64,000 nucleotides of DNA, from assembly GCA_026413225.1 (NCBI GenBank), contig CM048554.1:88577963-88641962 (forward strand). Direction: 5' to 3'. A model generated the notes under the pieces. That model was not told where the DNA came from, did no database searches, and saw nothing but the letters and a program-made list of their open reading frames with translations. Source of the stretch: Otis tarda. Taxonomy: Eukaryota > Chordata > Aves > Otidiformes > Otididae. The position numbers and the translations under genes are program-made. How positions within the stretch are numbered: position 1 is the first letter of the stretch; every line of letters starts with the position of its first letter. Below are positions 25,246-37,500 of the stretch, in pieces.

Positions 25246-28200
25246 TGTAAGAAAAAAAAATTATCAGTAAGTAATTTTTCATTGAGGGAGTCCAGATGAG
25301 CTTCTTTGACAGTACATCGCCATTTATGTAAGAGGAACAGCATTTAATAGCATAATTATATTTAGTATATTATGGATCATATGCATCCATTTAACTGCAA
25401 TCAGAAGTTAAGGACTGGACACTGGGGCCCACCTCAGATGCCACAGTGAATTTTTAGTGTGAGTGTTTAAGTATCTGCCTGATACTGTGGAATTTGAAAG
25501 CACTAATTCTATTAACTCATTTCTCCGTAAGGCTTCTTCCCATGTAAACATTTCTTCCCAGAATGATCATGTGCATATGGGTATTTGCTTCTGCATGACT
25601 GGAAGAAAAATGATTGTAGCATCTTCCATCTACTTCCTGCCCGCATTTTTTCAAAAACAGGTATTTAGAGAGTTATCCAGTGTTACTGCTGAAGAAGGAA
25701 TAGAGTGAGCAGGTTCACTGAGTTACAGGCATTAATTAATTACGCTGCTGGGTCACACAGTGCTTTTGTGGGTGTTCTGCACTGGCTGTCATACCAACAT
25801 GTAATGGGTTGATACCATTAAAAAGACCATGTGTATTAGGTCAGTCACAGAGAAAACAGCTTTCAGGTAGCAGAAGGAAACAGATACAATTATTGTTATA
25901 GAATAAGTGTAATTAACCTTTGGTTGCTTTTTTAGACTTTGTAATCTAATACTGTGAATATGTTATCAGACCTCTTTCAGAAAACTCACAGTCATAGGAA
26001 CTACACAGACAATTCAGGTGTTCTGCTTTATGCTGTGTAACAGTAATTGTTGCCATGCTAAGGAAGCTTAAGCTGAACTTTTTTATTCTCAAGAAAGCGC
26101 TACGGGAAGAAAAAAAAATGCTTCTAATTTGATTTTCTTTATTATTGACTTGAATACATGGTGTAGATATTGCACAGGAATTGAATTCTTTGCCATATTT
26201 TTACTGCAAAGCCTATTAAACACATTTTCCTTACTTGGAAGTTAAGTTTCTTGAATGGCTTGAGGTGACAGGATGGTTCACCTGTGCAAGCAAAATTCTT
26301 TGATTTCTTTTATGATTTAGGATGTTACTTCTTGGGTTGTAAGGTGGCTTTAGGAGACTCGAGAATCCAGTTATACAGTTTTGTGAATGAGTGACCATAA
26401 AGAAGAGTAAGTTGGATTAACTGGCATTGTTAAACTGCTCCAGTATAACCAATCTCAGTAGGTGCTACACTGTCCTGTATATAACTCTGAAGTATTCAAA
26501 AGGATGTGAACATTTTAATGGTGGCCAGGACAACAAAGAACAGAAGTCGGATTGTTGGCTTGTGAAAAGGAATATTTAGCTAATCTTAAAAGACAGATGG
26601 ATCTCTGATCAATAAATCATGAACAGAGGACTTGAACTTACTGAAGTAACTGAGAAGTATTCTTTTAAAGCAACATACCCTCAATATGCCTATTCAAACA
26701 ATCCAGTTCTCTGGTCATTGGAATATGTATATATTAATAACTTCGAATGATTAATCATAGAATTTACCAGTAATTACAAGTAGCAGGAAGACTTGTGCTT
26801 CAAACACCAAAATAAGAGAATCTGGAATTAGTATAAATTTTTCCTTCATGATTCCCCTCAGTCCTTCCAAAAAGGAGGGGCCTGGGTCTGGTTTCAGAAA
26901 TATTGTGCATCTTCAACGGTGATTGAATCCAGTAGAAATTCCAGCAGCTCATCTCTGAAAAACCAATTTAGCAAGCTCCCTAAAATATATATCTATTTTT
27001 TTGTTGTTGTTGGATTAATATTCAGAAATCCAAGGAATAAGTCAAGTGGAGTTATGTGCAAAAAAGCAAATAATATAGATAAAAATAGTATTTAGAAAGA
27101 ACAGAAAAAATATTCTTTTTAACTATTTGGTATGTTCAGTACACTGAAGTTGGTATCTGAGCCAGCTAATTTGAAGCACACTTGTATTCTGCAAAGTCTA
27201 TATGCGACAGTCGTATCCAAGGCTCCTAGTGTAGATATATCATTAGTTTCTTAAAAAGCCTGAAACAAAATCAGAAGAAAACCCCTGCATCTCATTGTGT
27301 GCTGACTCTAGAATCTAAAATATCATGTTAAGCATCAATTTCTTACTTCAGTCTGGACCAGAAACTGGGAGACCACGTGGTACACATCTGAGGTTCCCTA
27401 AGGAAGATTTAAATAACACTGTGAGAAGGATAGATAGCATTGGGCTTAGCGGAGGATTATAAACAGTCCAAAGGAGTGTGCAGCCACTTCCTTTTCTCAC
27501 CTAGTCTTCTATTATAAGAGCTATAATTTTATACATTACTCTCTTGAGATCACGCTGTAATACTCAGGATCTTGAATATTTGAAGAGACTATGAGAAGGA
27601 GCCATCTAAAACTTTAACCGCCTGTTTAAAATGTTAAAATAGAGTTAGAACTCTTCTGAGACCTTAATTTAGTCTCCAATTAACCTTTTTTCCAGTCATT
27701 GTTAATAAATATTTGAATTTAAGTTTACCAATGAGACAGTTAGAACCGAAAAGTTTGAGCTTGCTTCAAAGGCAATTTTAAAGAAAGCTAAATTCATGAT
27801 GATAAAATGCAACCACAGCCACTAGCACAGGCTGCAATAATATGTCCGGTGTAGGTGAGCCGAAAGCATTTCCAGTTTTTCAGTGTAAAATACAATGTTC
27901 ATACTTTCCTTTTCTCTCTAGGGATTTCAGAAAGCTTCTGTTTCTGCAGTGAAAGCAAAAGCAGCTATTATTTCTTTATGATGACTTCTGGAAAAAGCAT
28001 TACTCTTATACCATTTTATTGAGCTTGAGTATTCCACATCTGCGGCAAAATTTATAAATATTCCACCAATTTTTCCCAAGTATAAATCCAGTTATGGTGA
28101 TTTTGAAGTTAATACATGAAGTCTTGATTTAATTTAAATATTAATTATGGTGGCAACTTTTGTAGTATCAAAGAGCCATGAAAAGGATTTTTGCTAGTTT

Positions 28201-29404
28201 GCACGGTTCACTGTTGATGTGGAGTTTTGAATATTTTGATCTATGTAAACCATAGTAGTAAAGTTAAAATGAATTTAATTGTAAGTAATAAAATTAGTAT
28301 TTCCATTAAATTCTGGCTAGTATTTTCAAAACAGTTAATTATTTAACTACTTTAGAAAAGTATTCTCTCAGTTTTGTTTTCTTTTTTTTTTACCTTTAAA
28401 GATGTAATACTGAATCTCATCAGTACAAAGTTTTGTTTAAAAATTTGTGATATGCCTCTGACCTAATTTTCCATGGTCATTGGTCTAAGAATCTTGTTTG
28501 TTTTTTTTTCTGAGAACTCCTCCATTTTCTGGTCAAGAATAACTAGAGCTGTCTATCACATGTGAAATCAGAGAGCAACCAAACCGTCGCAATTCAGTTT
28601 TGTAATGTTGGTATGATTGGTCAGAACACCACGTGTGCTAAGGAAGATATAAAATGCTCTATATTTGAGTGAGAAGTGCTCAAGTTTTAGACCAACCATC
28701 ACAAGTCTAGGGGAATTTTTCTTAAAGGCAACTACATAGAGCCTGCACAGCTTTCTGAACTTGAATTAATTTCTGTTTTCTTCTGAAAGATAATGAATTA
28801 CTTTCACTTGCTGGTGCCAGCTGCTGCAGATTACATGTATATTTATTAACTTGGCTTGCTCTTTCACATACAGAGCTGAATGGAAAAGCTTTTTATTAGT
28901 ACAGAATAGTAATCTTCTGGCATGACCCAAAAGTGCCTGATGCACTTGTCTTTAGAGAATCTCTGATCCTCTTAAAATAAGGCATGGTATGGAAGCTGGA
29001 ATCCAGATTCACATTGTTTTATATAACTGCCCAGGGAAGGGCAGAAAGAAGGAAGGATGGTGTCTGAGGAAAGGCAGGTCACTGTTCTCAGGACCTGAAG
29101 AATTTGGCTGGAGATATACTTACATTCATTTTTATAATGTTTTCTGGTTTGGGGTGTCTTCTGTGTGATGTGCACTGGTAGTGTTACCTATTTTTATTGC
29201 TGTTTAATTTCTGCTGAATAACATTGAGCTGGAAAATTAAATTGCATTAGCAATGCAGCTGAAACAGAACCCACCCAGCTTCTGTGAGGGAAGTAACAAT
29301 GCTCTCCATCTCACTAAGATATGTCAGATAAATCTGATGTCTTTCCCTAGGCATAGTTCTTCTCTATGCTTATCTTTTATTAGAAAAGACTTCAAAACAT
29401 TTAT
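25246..29404 (+). other. ME1: ME1 large intron, unique part 4
   Basis: Very AT-rich intronic sequence, with almost no open frame over 60 codons between 25.7 and 28.9 kb. I see no named repeat, RNA gene or exon in it. Confidence 0.65.
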
Positions 29405-29665
29405 AGTCTTGGATAATCTCCCTCCTGGACTACAGTAATGTCTGGCCTTCGTGATACATACCTGGTTTCCTTCCAGGTGGTCCAAATGCTGCTGCCAAAC
29501 TCTCTTCCTCTGCTGTGCTTTCTTCACACTTCCTCTGTACATAAAGTCCTCATTAGCTGCGCATTGCTTTACTGCACCAAAATACTTTTTGTTCTTTCAT
29601 GGTTCTACACAGCTTTGTTTCTACCTCTATCAAATCTCTGCTTTAGTTACAAAGCTCTGCTACCC
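29405..29665 (+). mobile_element. Ancient decayed LINE (L2/CR1-like RT C-terminus), plus strand
   Basis: One plus-strand frame reads LDYSNVW from 29425, a stop a few codons on, and then PNAAAKL at 29482-29502, 60 bases downstream in the same frame. This matches the layout of the conserved C-terminal end of L2/L3/CR1-type reverse transcriptases (LDYCNsL, about 20 residues, then QNAAA-K/R-L). A shifted frame continues with a LHCFTAPKY-like segment at about 29559 (compare LHWLPVKYRI) and a SYKALLP segment near 29645 (compare YKALhGLAP). The piece is full of stops and frameshifts. It is not the young avian CR1 seen elsewhere in the window, so it is inferred to be a much older insertion. The family assignment is uncertain. 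Confidence 0.5.
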
Positions 29666-30994
29666 ACCACAACTCTTTTTTTTTTCCCAATGTTTTCCAA
29701 ATTAATTTTCAGCTTTTTTTACTTCCCCAACTTTGAAATGACTGCATGCCAAAAAGACTTTCTAGCATACATTATCATTGTTATAATGAGGTGAGACATA
29801 TTACAGAATTCAGTGGTTTCTGGGGGACTCCAAAGTCCCAGCTCTCCTTCCTGGATGTTGGAGATAACTTTCTGTTATACGCTTCCCTTCCCTCCAAGAA
29901 ATTCTTAAGGAAAATAAGAATTGACTTAAGGAATATACCATGCTATCCAGTTAGGGGCGTGGAATAGTTTTCACATAGGTAAATGGTGACTGTTAACGCT
30001 ATGAGCTATTTTGGAAAAAATCTCTGATGTGTCCAAGGGAGACTGCAAATTTTCATGCTTTTAACTATGGGATCTTGAAATTAAAAACAGCAATTGTAAA
30101 ACCTACAAAAACACCCTTTTGCAACCTACTTTCCCTCAGTATTGGGGGAATAAGAGGACAGACTTAAAGAACCAGTTTCTTTACTGTCAAGTACCATGAG
30201 AGTGTGTAGTCCCAAATGGCTTCTCAAATATCCTTCCTGAAGTCCCAGGATTTTGTCTGATCCTGGCAATTCTCCATTGAAGTTCATCCTGAAATAAATG
30301 TAATAAAGGTAAATCTTTTCTACATAGTGGAATAATAGCTCAATTGTGAAGGACAGGGGTTTCCAGTTCAAGATTTCATACATAATTGAGATTACAGTGC
30401 AAAGCCAGTATAGCATGCCATGTTCACTGTGGAACCATTGTGGAAGAAGGAAGTTTATTCTCCAGATCCAACCCTATAACATGTCAGGTACCTCCAACTC
30501 GAGGCATCTATGAGATTTAAAAACACTCAACCTCTCACAGTTACTGCAGTGTATAGAGAGCCAGTGAAGTTGTTGTTGTAATCCAAAAGGAAGGAAAGCT
30601 GAACATTTCTTTAGAAACGTAATTATTCTGACTTATACAGAAAAAAAACCCTTTTTCCCTCCCTTCAGTTAGTGATGTTAAGTAAAGACCAACGTCAAGT
30701 GTAGGCATAATAGAGTTACTGATTTTTGTGTACAATAAAGAGCTTTCTTCGTAGTTATAGTATGGATCACCTAGATATAGTGTTAAAGATATTCATGTAA
30801 ATGGAAGTGGTTTTGACACTGAAAAAATAGACAAATACTATCTTATCCTGTCCTAATTTTCATTAAGTCTCATTGTTTAAATATAAATTATTTGTCACAC
30901 TGCCTAATTGGAGAAGGAACACATCTTTGTATTATGTAAAATAATTAACACTTTATGCATTATATGGTTAGTTAGATTTTATCATCCATATTTA
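29666..30994 (+). other. ME1: ME1 large intron, unique part 5
   Basis: Intronic sequence between the old LINE and the 31 kb CR1. No gene, RNA or named repeat is recognised. Confidence 0.6.
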
Positions 30995-31490
30995 CCTGGA
31001 GTGCCGTGTCCAGTTCTAGCCGCCCCAGTACAGGAGAGAGATACTAGACAGTGACTAGGGAAGGGCCACCAAGATGATGGGCTGGAGCATCTCTCCTGTG
31101 AGGAAAGAGTGAGAGCTGGGGCTCTTTAGCCAGAGAAGAAGCAGCTCAGAGAGATCTCCTCACTGTCTACAATTTTGGAAGGGAAGGTGTAAAAAGGATA
31201 GAGACAGGTGGTTTGCGAGTGTTGCACAGTGGGAGTACAAAAGAAAATAGACACAAAATTGTGCTTAAATGTAAAAGAAGTTTAGGCTTAAGAAAAAAAA
31301 TAATACTGTAACGCGTTGGCACAGGTTACTCAGAGAGGCTGGCAAGTCTGTCCCTGAAAATATCCAAGAGCTGTCTGGACGTGGTCCTGCACAGCCTGCA
31401 GCCTGCTTTAGCTGGCCCTGCTTGAGCAGGGGGTGGACAAAACGATCTCCAGAGGTGCCTGCCAGCCTCAACCATTCTGTGATTCTGTAA
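30995..31490 (+). mobile_element. CR1 3'-end fragment, about 500 bp, plus strand
   Basis: The copy begins CTGGAGTGCCGTGTCCAGTT (ORF2 C-terminal region), continues through the GCATCTCTCCTGTGAGGA and TTAGCCAGAGAAGAAG blocks, and ends with GGTGGACAAAACGATCTCC and CCATTCTGTGATTCTGT, the CR1 tail variant with CTGTGATT units. The coding frame is decayed. It lies in the sense direction relative to ME1 and only about 190 bases upstream of the solo LTR. Confidence 0.9.
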
Positions 31491-31678
31491 TGCTCTGTTC
31501 TAATATTCACAGTTCCTCAAGTCAAACAGCATCCTTTGAAAACAGTAAGCTCCTTCTTCCTTAAATTCTACATTCTTATTTTCTTTGGTCGAGCCTCTAG
31601 TATGGTTCTATTCTATTTGTGTTGCAAGTACGTAATGTATTTTAATGCCTTGAAAACAGCATCAAGAATTTGGGGAGG

Positions 31679-31683
31679 GAGAG
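31679..31683. repeat. Target-site duplication GAGAG (left)
   Basis: Five-base direct repeat abutting the TG start of the solo LTR; its partner lies at 32814-32818. Confidence 0.85.
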
Positions 31684-31865
31684 TGTCGTAGTTCAGCCCC
31701 GGTCGGGACCAGACTACGCAGTCTGTCTCTCGCTCCTCCCACCCTCCGAGAGAACAGGAGGAGATGATATAAGAAAAATGGCTCAAGGTTTGAGATAAGG
31801 ACAGTGAGAAATTCTTAAAGTTACCGTTACGGGCAAAACAGACTCGACTTGGGGAAAAACACTCA

Positions 31866-31871
31866 TTTATT
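31866..31871 (-). terminator. LTR polyadenylation signal AATAAA
   Basis: TTTATT on the plus strand gives AATAAA on the minus strand, about 180 bases before the LTR's 3' (U5) end. Together with the TATA-like box it fixes the LTR orientation as minus and implies a long R region of roughly 750 bases. Confidence 0.55.
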
Positions 31872-32633
31872 TCTAAAATTAGCAGGAGAATGAGACAGGG
31901 AACAAGATAACCTCCCCCCACCCCTCCCTCTTCCCAGGCTTAACATTATCTATACTACCTCCCCTCCCGAGCGGCACGGGGGGGGGAAAAGGGAATGGGG
32001 GTCGCGGTCAGTTCATCACACGTTGTTTTACGCCGCTGTATCCTCGTCGGGGGAAGAACTCCTTGCATTCCTCCTCTGCTCCATCGTGGGGTCCCTCCCA
32101 CGGGCCACAGTCCTTCGTGAAACTGCTCCGGCGTGGGTCATCTCTTCCACGGGGTGCAGTCCCTCTAGAACAGCTGTCCCAGCGGGCCCTCCATGGGCCA
32201 CAGCCTCCTTCAGGCACCACCTGCTCCGGCGTGGGGTCCTCCATGGGCTGCAGGTGGATCTCTGCCCCTCCATGGACCTCCATGGGCTGTAGGGGGACAA
32301 CCTGCTCCACCATGGTCTTCACCACGAGTTGCAGAGGAATCTTGGCCAGGAGCAGCATTACTCCTCCCCCTCCTTCTTCACTGACCTTGGCATCTGCAGC
32401 CGTTCCTCACAACAGGCTGGCAGACACCTCTCAGGATCCTTTTTACATCTTATTCACTTCTCATCTCCTCTCCACTTCTTGCAGCAGGGCTGGGCCGAGT
32501 TGGGCCCAGTTGGCTGCCCGGTGGGAGGCCAGAGGGTGAGGCCTGCAAGGCCCACGAGGCTCACGCCTCCCCCTCTCTGCCCCCCACTCAGCTGCTTCAC
32601 ATCTTCTCTTGGTTTTTTTCTGTTTTCCCCTTC

Positions 32634-32640
32634 TTAAATA
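32634..32640 (-). promoter_or_regulatory. LTR TATA-like box
   Basis: On the minus strand the LTR reads TATTTAA followed by GAAGGGG, about 175 bases in from its U3 end, with a CCAATT-type sequence about 40 bases upstream. The position is right for an LTR promoter driving transcription leftwards, antisense to ME1. Activity is not shown. Confidence 0.5.
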
Positions 32641-32813
32641 CGTTATCGCAGAGGCGTTATCATGGAACATTCTGCTACCAATTGGCTCAGCCTTGGCCAG
32701 CAGCATGTCCGCCCTAGGCCCGGCCAAGTCCACTAAACAAAGGGGAACGACTTCTAGCAGTTTCCTAGAGAAGCTACCACCTTAGGCCCCCGCTCACTAA
32801 CAAAACCAGAACA

Positions 32814-32818
32814 GAGAG
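32814..32818. repeat. Target-site duplication GAGAG (right)
   Basis: Five-base direct repeat just after the CA end of the solo LTR; identical to 31679-31683. Confidence 0.85.
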
Positions 32819-34502
32819 TCATGTTTTCTAAATGATCAAACAGTACAAAGATTGTGGAGTGTATTTAATCTGTTGGAAATACTTAAAGTATTCCAGTTAC
32901 CAGCCTCCCTTTGACATTTCTGAAAGGTCATTTCATCTTTGCCTTTTAACAGTCAAGGTGAAGGCTGTCAGTGGTGGAAGTGAGGTTTCCATCTGTTCAT
33001 TATACCTTAAGTAGCATGGGGAAAGCGCAGATGTGCTGCTCTAGCCTTTGTACTAATTTGGCTATCCAAGTGCATCTTTTATTTTAGGGAAAATATCTAT
33101 AAATTCATGCATATATAATAAAATATGTAAGCAAATGCAGGTAGGCATCTTATTTTAAAGTCCTGGAGCCACTTAGCAATCTTTAGGATCTGGCAAAAGA
33201 TACATTGTATTTTCCAAAAAGGCGTCGCATTTGCTATAAATCACTCAGGCCTGATTCCGTGAGGCATCAAAGCATGCACTTAAGTTAAAGCAAAGGAATA
33301 ATCCCGTTGACCAAAGCTGGAATTCTCGTGTATTTAAGCAAACACCTTAATAAATTAGCCTTTATTAATGCAGTATTTTTAAATGCTATTAGACGCAGTT
33401 AAATAAATACAATTGAAAAAATTTTATGAAACTTTCTGATGTAGAATTATCTGCTAAGGATCTCTTCTTATTTTTATTGCTGTAATGCAAACCCTGACCC
33501 CTTTTTGGAAAGTGGGGAAAATTCATATCTGGCCAGTGAATATAAGAAGATGCATTCTCAAGAAAATAAGATGCAGCTTATATAAGCACAATGCCACCTC
33601 AAAGTACACACAGTCAATGCAAATCTAATTTGTACAGCCTTTGCCTTTTCCAAATGCAGCTCTCATTTTAATACAGAAATCTGATGAACTTGCCCAGAGA
33701 AACATTTCATGTCCAGATTTAGGAATCCAGACTTCTTGGAGTAAATAGTTCCACTAATCACAGTAATTTGAATAGTGATAAATGTGACAGAGTATCTTTC
33801 ATCCTAGAAGATCTATAGAGGGCTACCCTGTGACACCCCTAAGCTACTGTTGACCACAACAAGTGCTGCTGTATGTACTTCTTTTTGATAACTTTTGTTA
33901 AAATTTTGATCATTAAAAATCTTATTTGTAAAATGTGCAGGTGCATGCCAATGCAGGGGAAACCACAGAACTGTGGCTTTCTGATGTTTTTCTTGGCAAA
34001 GTAAAATTCCTGACGATCTAAACCAGACAGTAATAATCATGGACTTTTTAACAAATGTGTAAAGATTGCATGAAGTGACCAGGAGACACCCATTTGTAAC
34101 CAGATTCAAATTATTTAAGCTGTGTAAGGTGACTTACCATACAGTGTAATGTATTTTTTATGCTCTTTTTTTTTTTGATAATGACAATTCTTTTTTGCTT
34201 TTGTGTAAAGCCATTTAATTGAAATAAATAAAAAAAAAAAAGCTTGAAGGGCTTCCTGAGGACCAGTCTATTTTTTTTCTGAGGGCAAGACATGACACAC
34301 ACCTTTAGCCACAGCTAAAGATTCATGAGGAATAAAGCTACTCACTATTTCCAGCTGAGATGGATTTCTTTCTTGATTCTCTGTTTTTCTGATTTAGCCT
34401 GCTCAGACACTTGACCAATCCATCTGTTCAGTACCCTTTCCTTCCTCAGCCAAAAGTATCACAGTGCCAAGTCTCTAAAGAAGAACTGAAGAGGCTCAAA
34501 AG

Positions 34503-34525
34503 AAAAAAAAAAAAAAAAAAAAAAA
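34503..34525. repeat. Poly-A run, 23 bases
   Basis: Uninterrupted A tract preceded by AAAG and followed by GATCTCAG. No retrocopy with a target duplication is recognisable before it. Confidence 0.85.
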
Positions 34526-37500
34526 GATCTCAGATCATCTGTCTCAAATCTGCACTCATCTCTTTTAAGTGAATATAAAACTGAAGGTAATTTGAGATTG
34601 TTCTTTGGTCTAAGTCACAGTTAAAGCAGCTAAGTGGGAACACTGGAAAAAGCAAGGAGAATAGCAAGGAGAGGTAGAATTACATTTTCAGGCTCCTGGA
34701 GTTTTACTTTTGACTTAGGTAGTGTCAGGATCAGGTAACAAGTGAACCAATACAAATTCATGAATTCACAGTAATTCAATTTGCTGTTTACTCTAAATCT
34801 ACATGGATTTTTTTTTTTTTTTAAGGAGGAAAACTTCAAAAATTCACAATATAATTTTCTTTCTCTTCACATTAACCTGAACATTAGCTAAGCCTGCACA
34901 CCTCTGCGTTTGTGAAAGTTGCGTAGTATGTTTTTGTTTTTTCATGGCAGTGATCTAGTGTGCTGGGGCTGATGTTTGTGTATGTCAAGAACCAAATGTA
35001 AGAGTTTGGCTCATGTTTGGCTTTATGAAATTTCAAAAGTATAATTTATTTGTATAACATGCATTATATATTATCTCCATACTTTGCCACCTTCCTGCTG
35101 AGGGGACTGTTCACAGCAGAGAGGAGGCAACTTGACGCAATCCACCACAGGAAATTAATTTGACAGCACTCAGTACAAGATCTTATGGAAGAGAGAGGTG
35201 GTTTTATGTTACAAAATCTCTAAACAAGTTGATTTTACTCAGTCTCACACCTGCATACTCAAAGCATCAGGATGTATGCGTTCATGTGGCCTGGCCAGGA
35301 TTGCTCATGTGTGACACTGAAGGCAAAAGAATCCTGGCTGTCAAGTCCCCAGTGCTTTTTCTGGGCTCCTGGTGATGAGTGGTGATAAACTTTATTTTAT
35401 ACAGGTCTTTTATGCCTTTAGGATCCAACAGCTATGCTGCCATGGTTATTTTGCCTCAGAGTTTTGCTTATTTCAGCTTCCATAAATTTTAGGCAAATCT
35501 GCTGTCCATTTGTCTGTGTGTCCTCATGTTGGACTTCTTCAGACTGTAATATGACTTCTTGCTGTGCCCATAGGATAAGGAGTGGCATACATGATGTGCT
35601 GTGATAATGAATTGTTATTGTTGCTCTTCTGCTGTTGTCAAGGTGCAGGGTCCTGGTCCAAGAGTTGGCTGTTCTGCGGCCTTACCAGAGCTCAGGCCTG
35701 CTCATTTTGATGTAAACGAGACATTTTAAGTTTTCCTGCAGTCAATTTTGTCCTTTGTTATCCATATATGCCACTGTTTTCACCTTTGTTTTGCTGCTGC
35801 TTCCAGTAGTGCATACATTTCCACTCTTCATACCGGCCTTCGTGTTTCTGTTACAAGACTCTATATATGTGCACTGGAAAAGTCAAAGTTACAATCAAGC
35901 CCAGTTCCTGACAACATTTTTGTGTGAAGTACTTTAGAACAAATATCTAATCCAAAATAAAATACAAATATTTCTGCAACACGAAGATATTAATCTTTAC
36001 AACAATTGTAACTTACAGTTAATTATTTCACAGCCTTTATGTTTTACAGCCCTGAGACATCTGATAGTTAATTCAGTCAGCTATTGAAGAAATCTAGTTC
36101 AGGTTTTCTAGTGACTGTCAACATTAGTCCTTTAACAGCACTTTGAAAATGCAGAAAAAATTAGACAGGATACGTTTAGAAGTGTTTTCTAACTTAATAT
36201 TTCAGTAGGATGGACTTCTAAGACTTCAATTGAAAGAGCACGTAGTCCTCACTACAGAGTGTGATGCAACTAAGCTGATGAAAAATTGTTAAAAAAACAG
36301 ACCATCTTTTTCTTGTAGTAATTGTTTATGTTAGTATACCACAAAAGCTTTCAATTTAATTACGTTTTCGCCTAAGAGAAACCTTTTATATAAATAGTGC
36401 CTGACTGTGGACAGAGAAATCTGGTTTTGGTTCTCTGCTTACGAGCAACAACTTCTAGCACCACCAACCGCAAGGCCTTCCTGATTCAGCATCACTCTGC
36501 TTCTAAGCCTCGCCGTTCCCAAGGCCTGCGAAGTTGGGAATGTAGCCATGCTGTTGGCTAGGGGAAAAAAAAATGGGGAAGTTATGAGCCATCTCCAGCC
36601 CATTCTCCTCACTGCCCCTGGGACAGAATGGTCATGGAGATGAACACCAAATCTGTTCTAGAGAGAGAAAGAGCAAGCAGAGGAGTGTTAGACGCACTGG
36701 TACAAAGCAGCGCCACACTGCAGATACTGTAGCACTGTGGTCATGCCAGGGAACAGCAATGTGGAAAGTTTTTGTAGAATTATATTTCCTTAAGGAGGAT
36801 GTGAATGAAGTAAGGGTCTGCTGCTGGTACCAGGGTGGGTGCTAAATGCTGCCATCTCTCCTACCCCCATGCCTAGTTTGAATGTGTACTGAGCTCATCA
36901 GGGCAAGGATTGGTTTGAAAATAGAAAATGGCTATGAAAAATGTTCCTAAGAAAGTAAATGCTTTCTGTAGATAAAATAAAAACAATGGCTACTTACAGG
37001 GAAAAAGAAAACTAAATAGGGTCATTTGTGTGGAAAGCAGAGATGCTGACAGTTTCTATTAAGTTCTTTAGAAAATGTCTTCTTGTGAAGAATGTCCTGT
37101 CTCCAACTTGCTGGTGCAGTTCAGGACAGAGAGAGAAAGTTACCTGTAGTTCAGTGCTACCTCTTCTGGAAGGTTTTTGCATTGTAGCACTGGCTAGAGC
37201 CCAGTACACCTTGCTGCAGCACACGAGGCTCTTAGGCAGCATGAGTAGTAACATCTGCTGCAGAGTGGCTGTGGTGCTTGCTGGAGGGTTTCTCATCCTG
37301 GCCACCTTTTTCCACAGAATGTGTGCATAGCAGTTATTGTGGAAAACTCTATCCCCCTCAGTCACATTTGGTTGGATTTAACCAGCAGGTTAAAACGGTA
37401 GTGGAAGAGGTGGTAGGATGGATGTATGATCTCATTGCAGCAGTTTAGTTGCTTTATGGAATGAAGTTAAAAGATAGCTTGGGAGAGCAGGAAGAGAAGG

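Larger units (their letters stand above)
31684..32813 (-). mobile_element. Solo LTR of an avian endogenous retrovirus (ERVL-like), about 1.13 kb
   Basis: The element begins TGTCGTAGTT and ends CCAGAACA, so the terminal TGT...ACA inverted repeat is intact. It is flanked by a 5-bp direct repeat GAGAG (31679-31683 and 32814-32818), the mark of integrase-mediated insertion. No internal gag, pol or env is present, so it is a solo LTR left by LTR-LTR recombination. Signals read on the minus strand: a CCAATT-type motif near 32680, a TATTTAA box at 32634-32640 and an AATAAA polyadenylation signal at 31866-31871. It is therefore in reverse to ME1. It is much richer in G+C than the surrounding intron. 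Family assignment rests on layout and the 5-bp duplication. The open frames inside it (32008-32733) are probably not real genes. Confidence 0.92.

Noticed and set aside
32008-32733. Several ORFs on both strands inside the LTR
   Set aside because: They are explained by the high G+C and repeated core of the LTR. LTRs do not normally encode these proteins and no retroviral protein motif is seen.
34503-34525. Poly-A run as tail of a processed pseudogene
   Set aside because: The sequence before it has no recognisable coding similarity, no AATAAA at the right distance that I can defend, and no flanking duplication. The same applies to the run at 41673.
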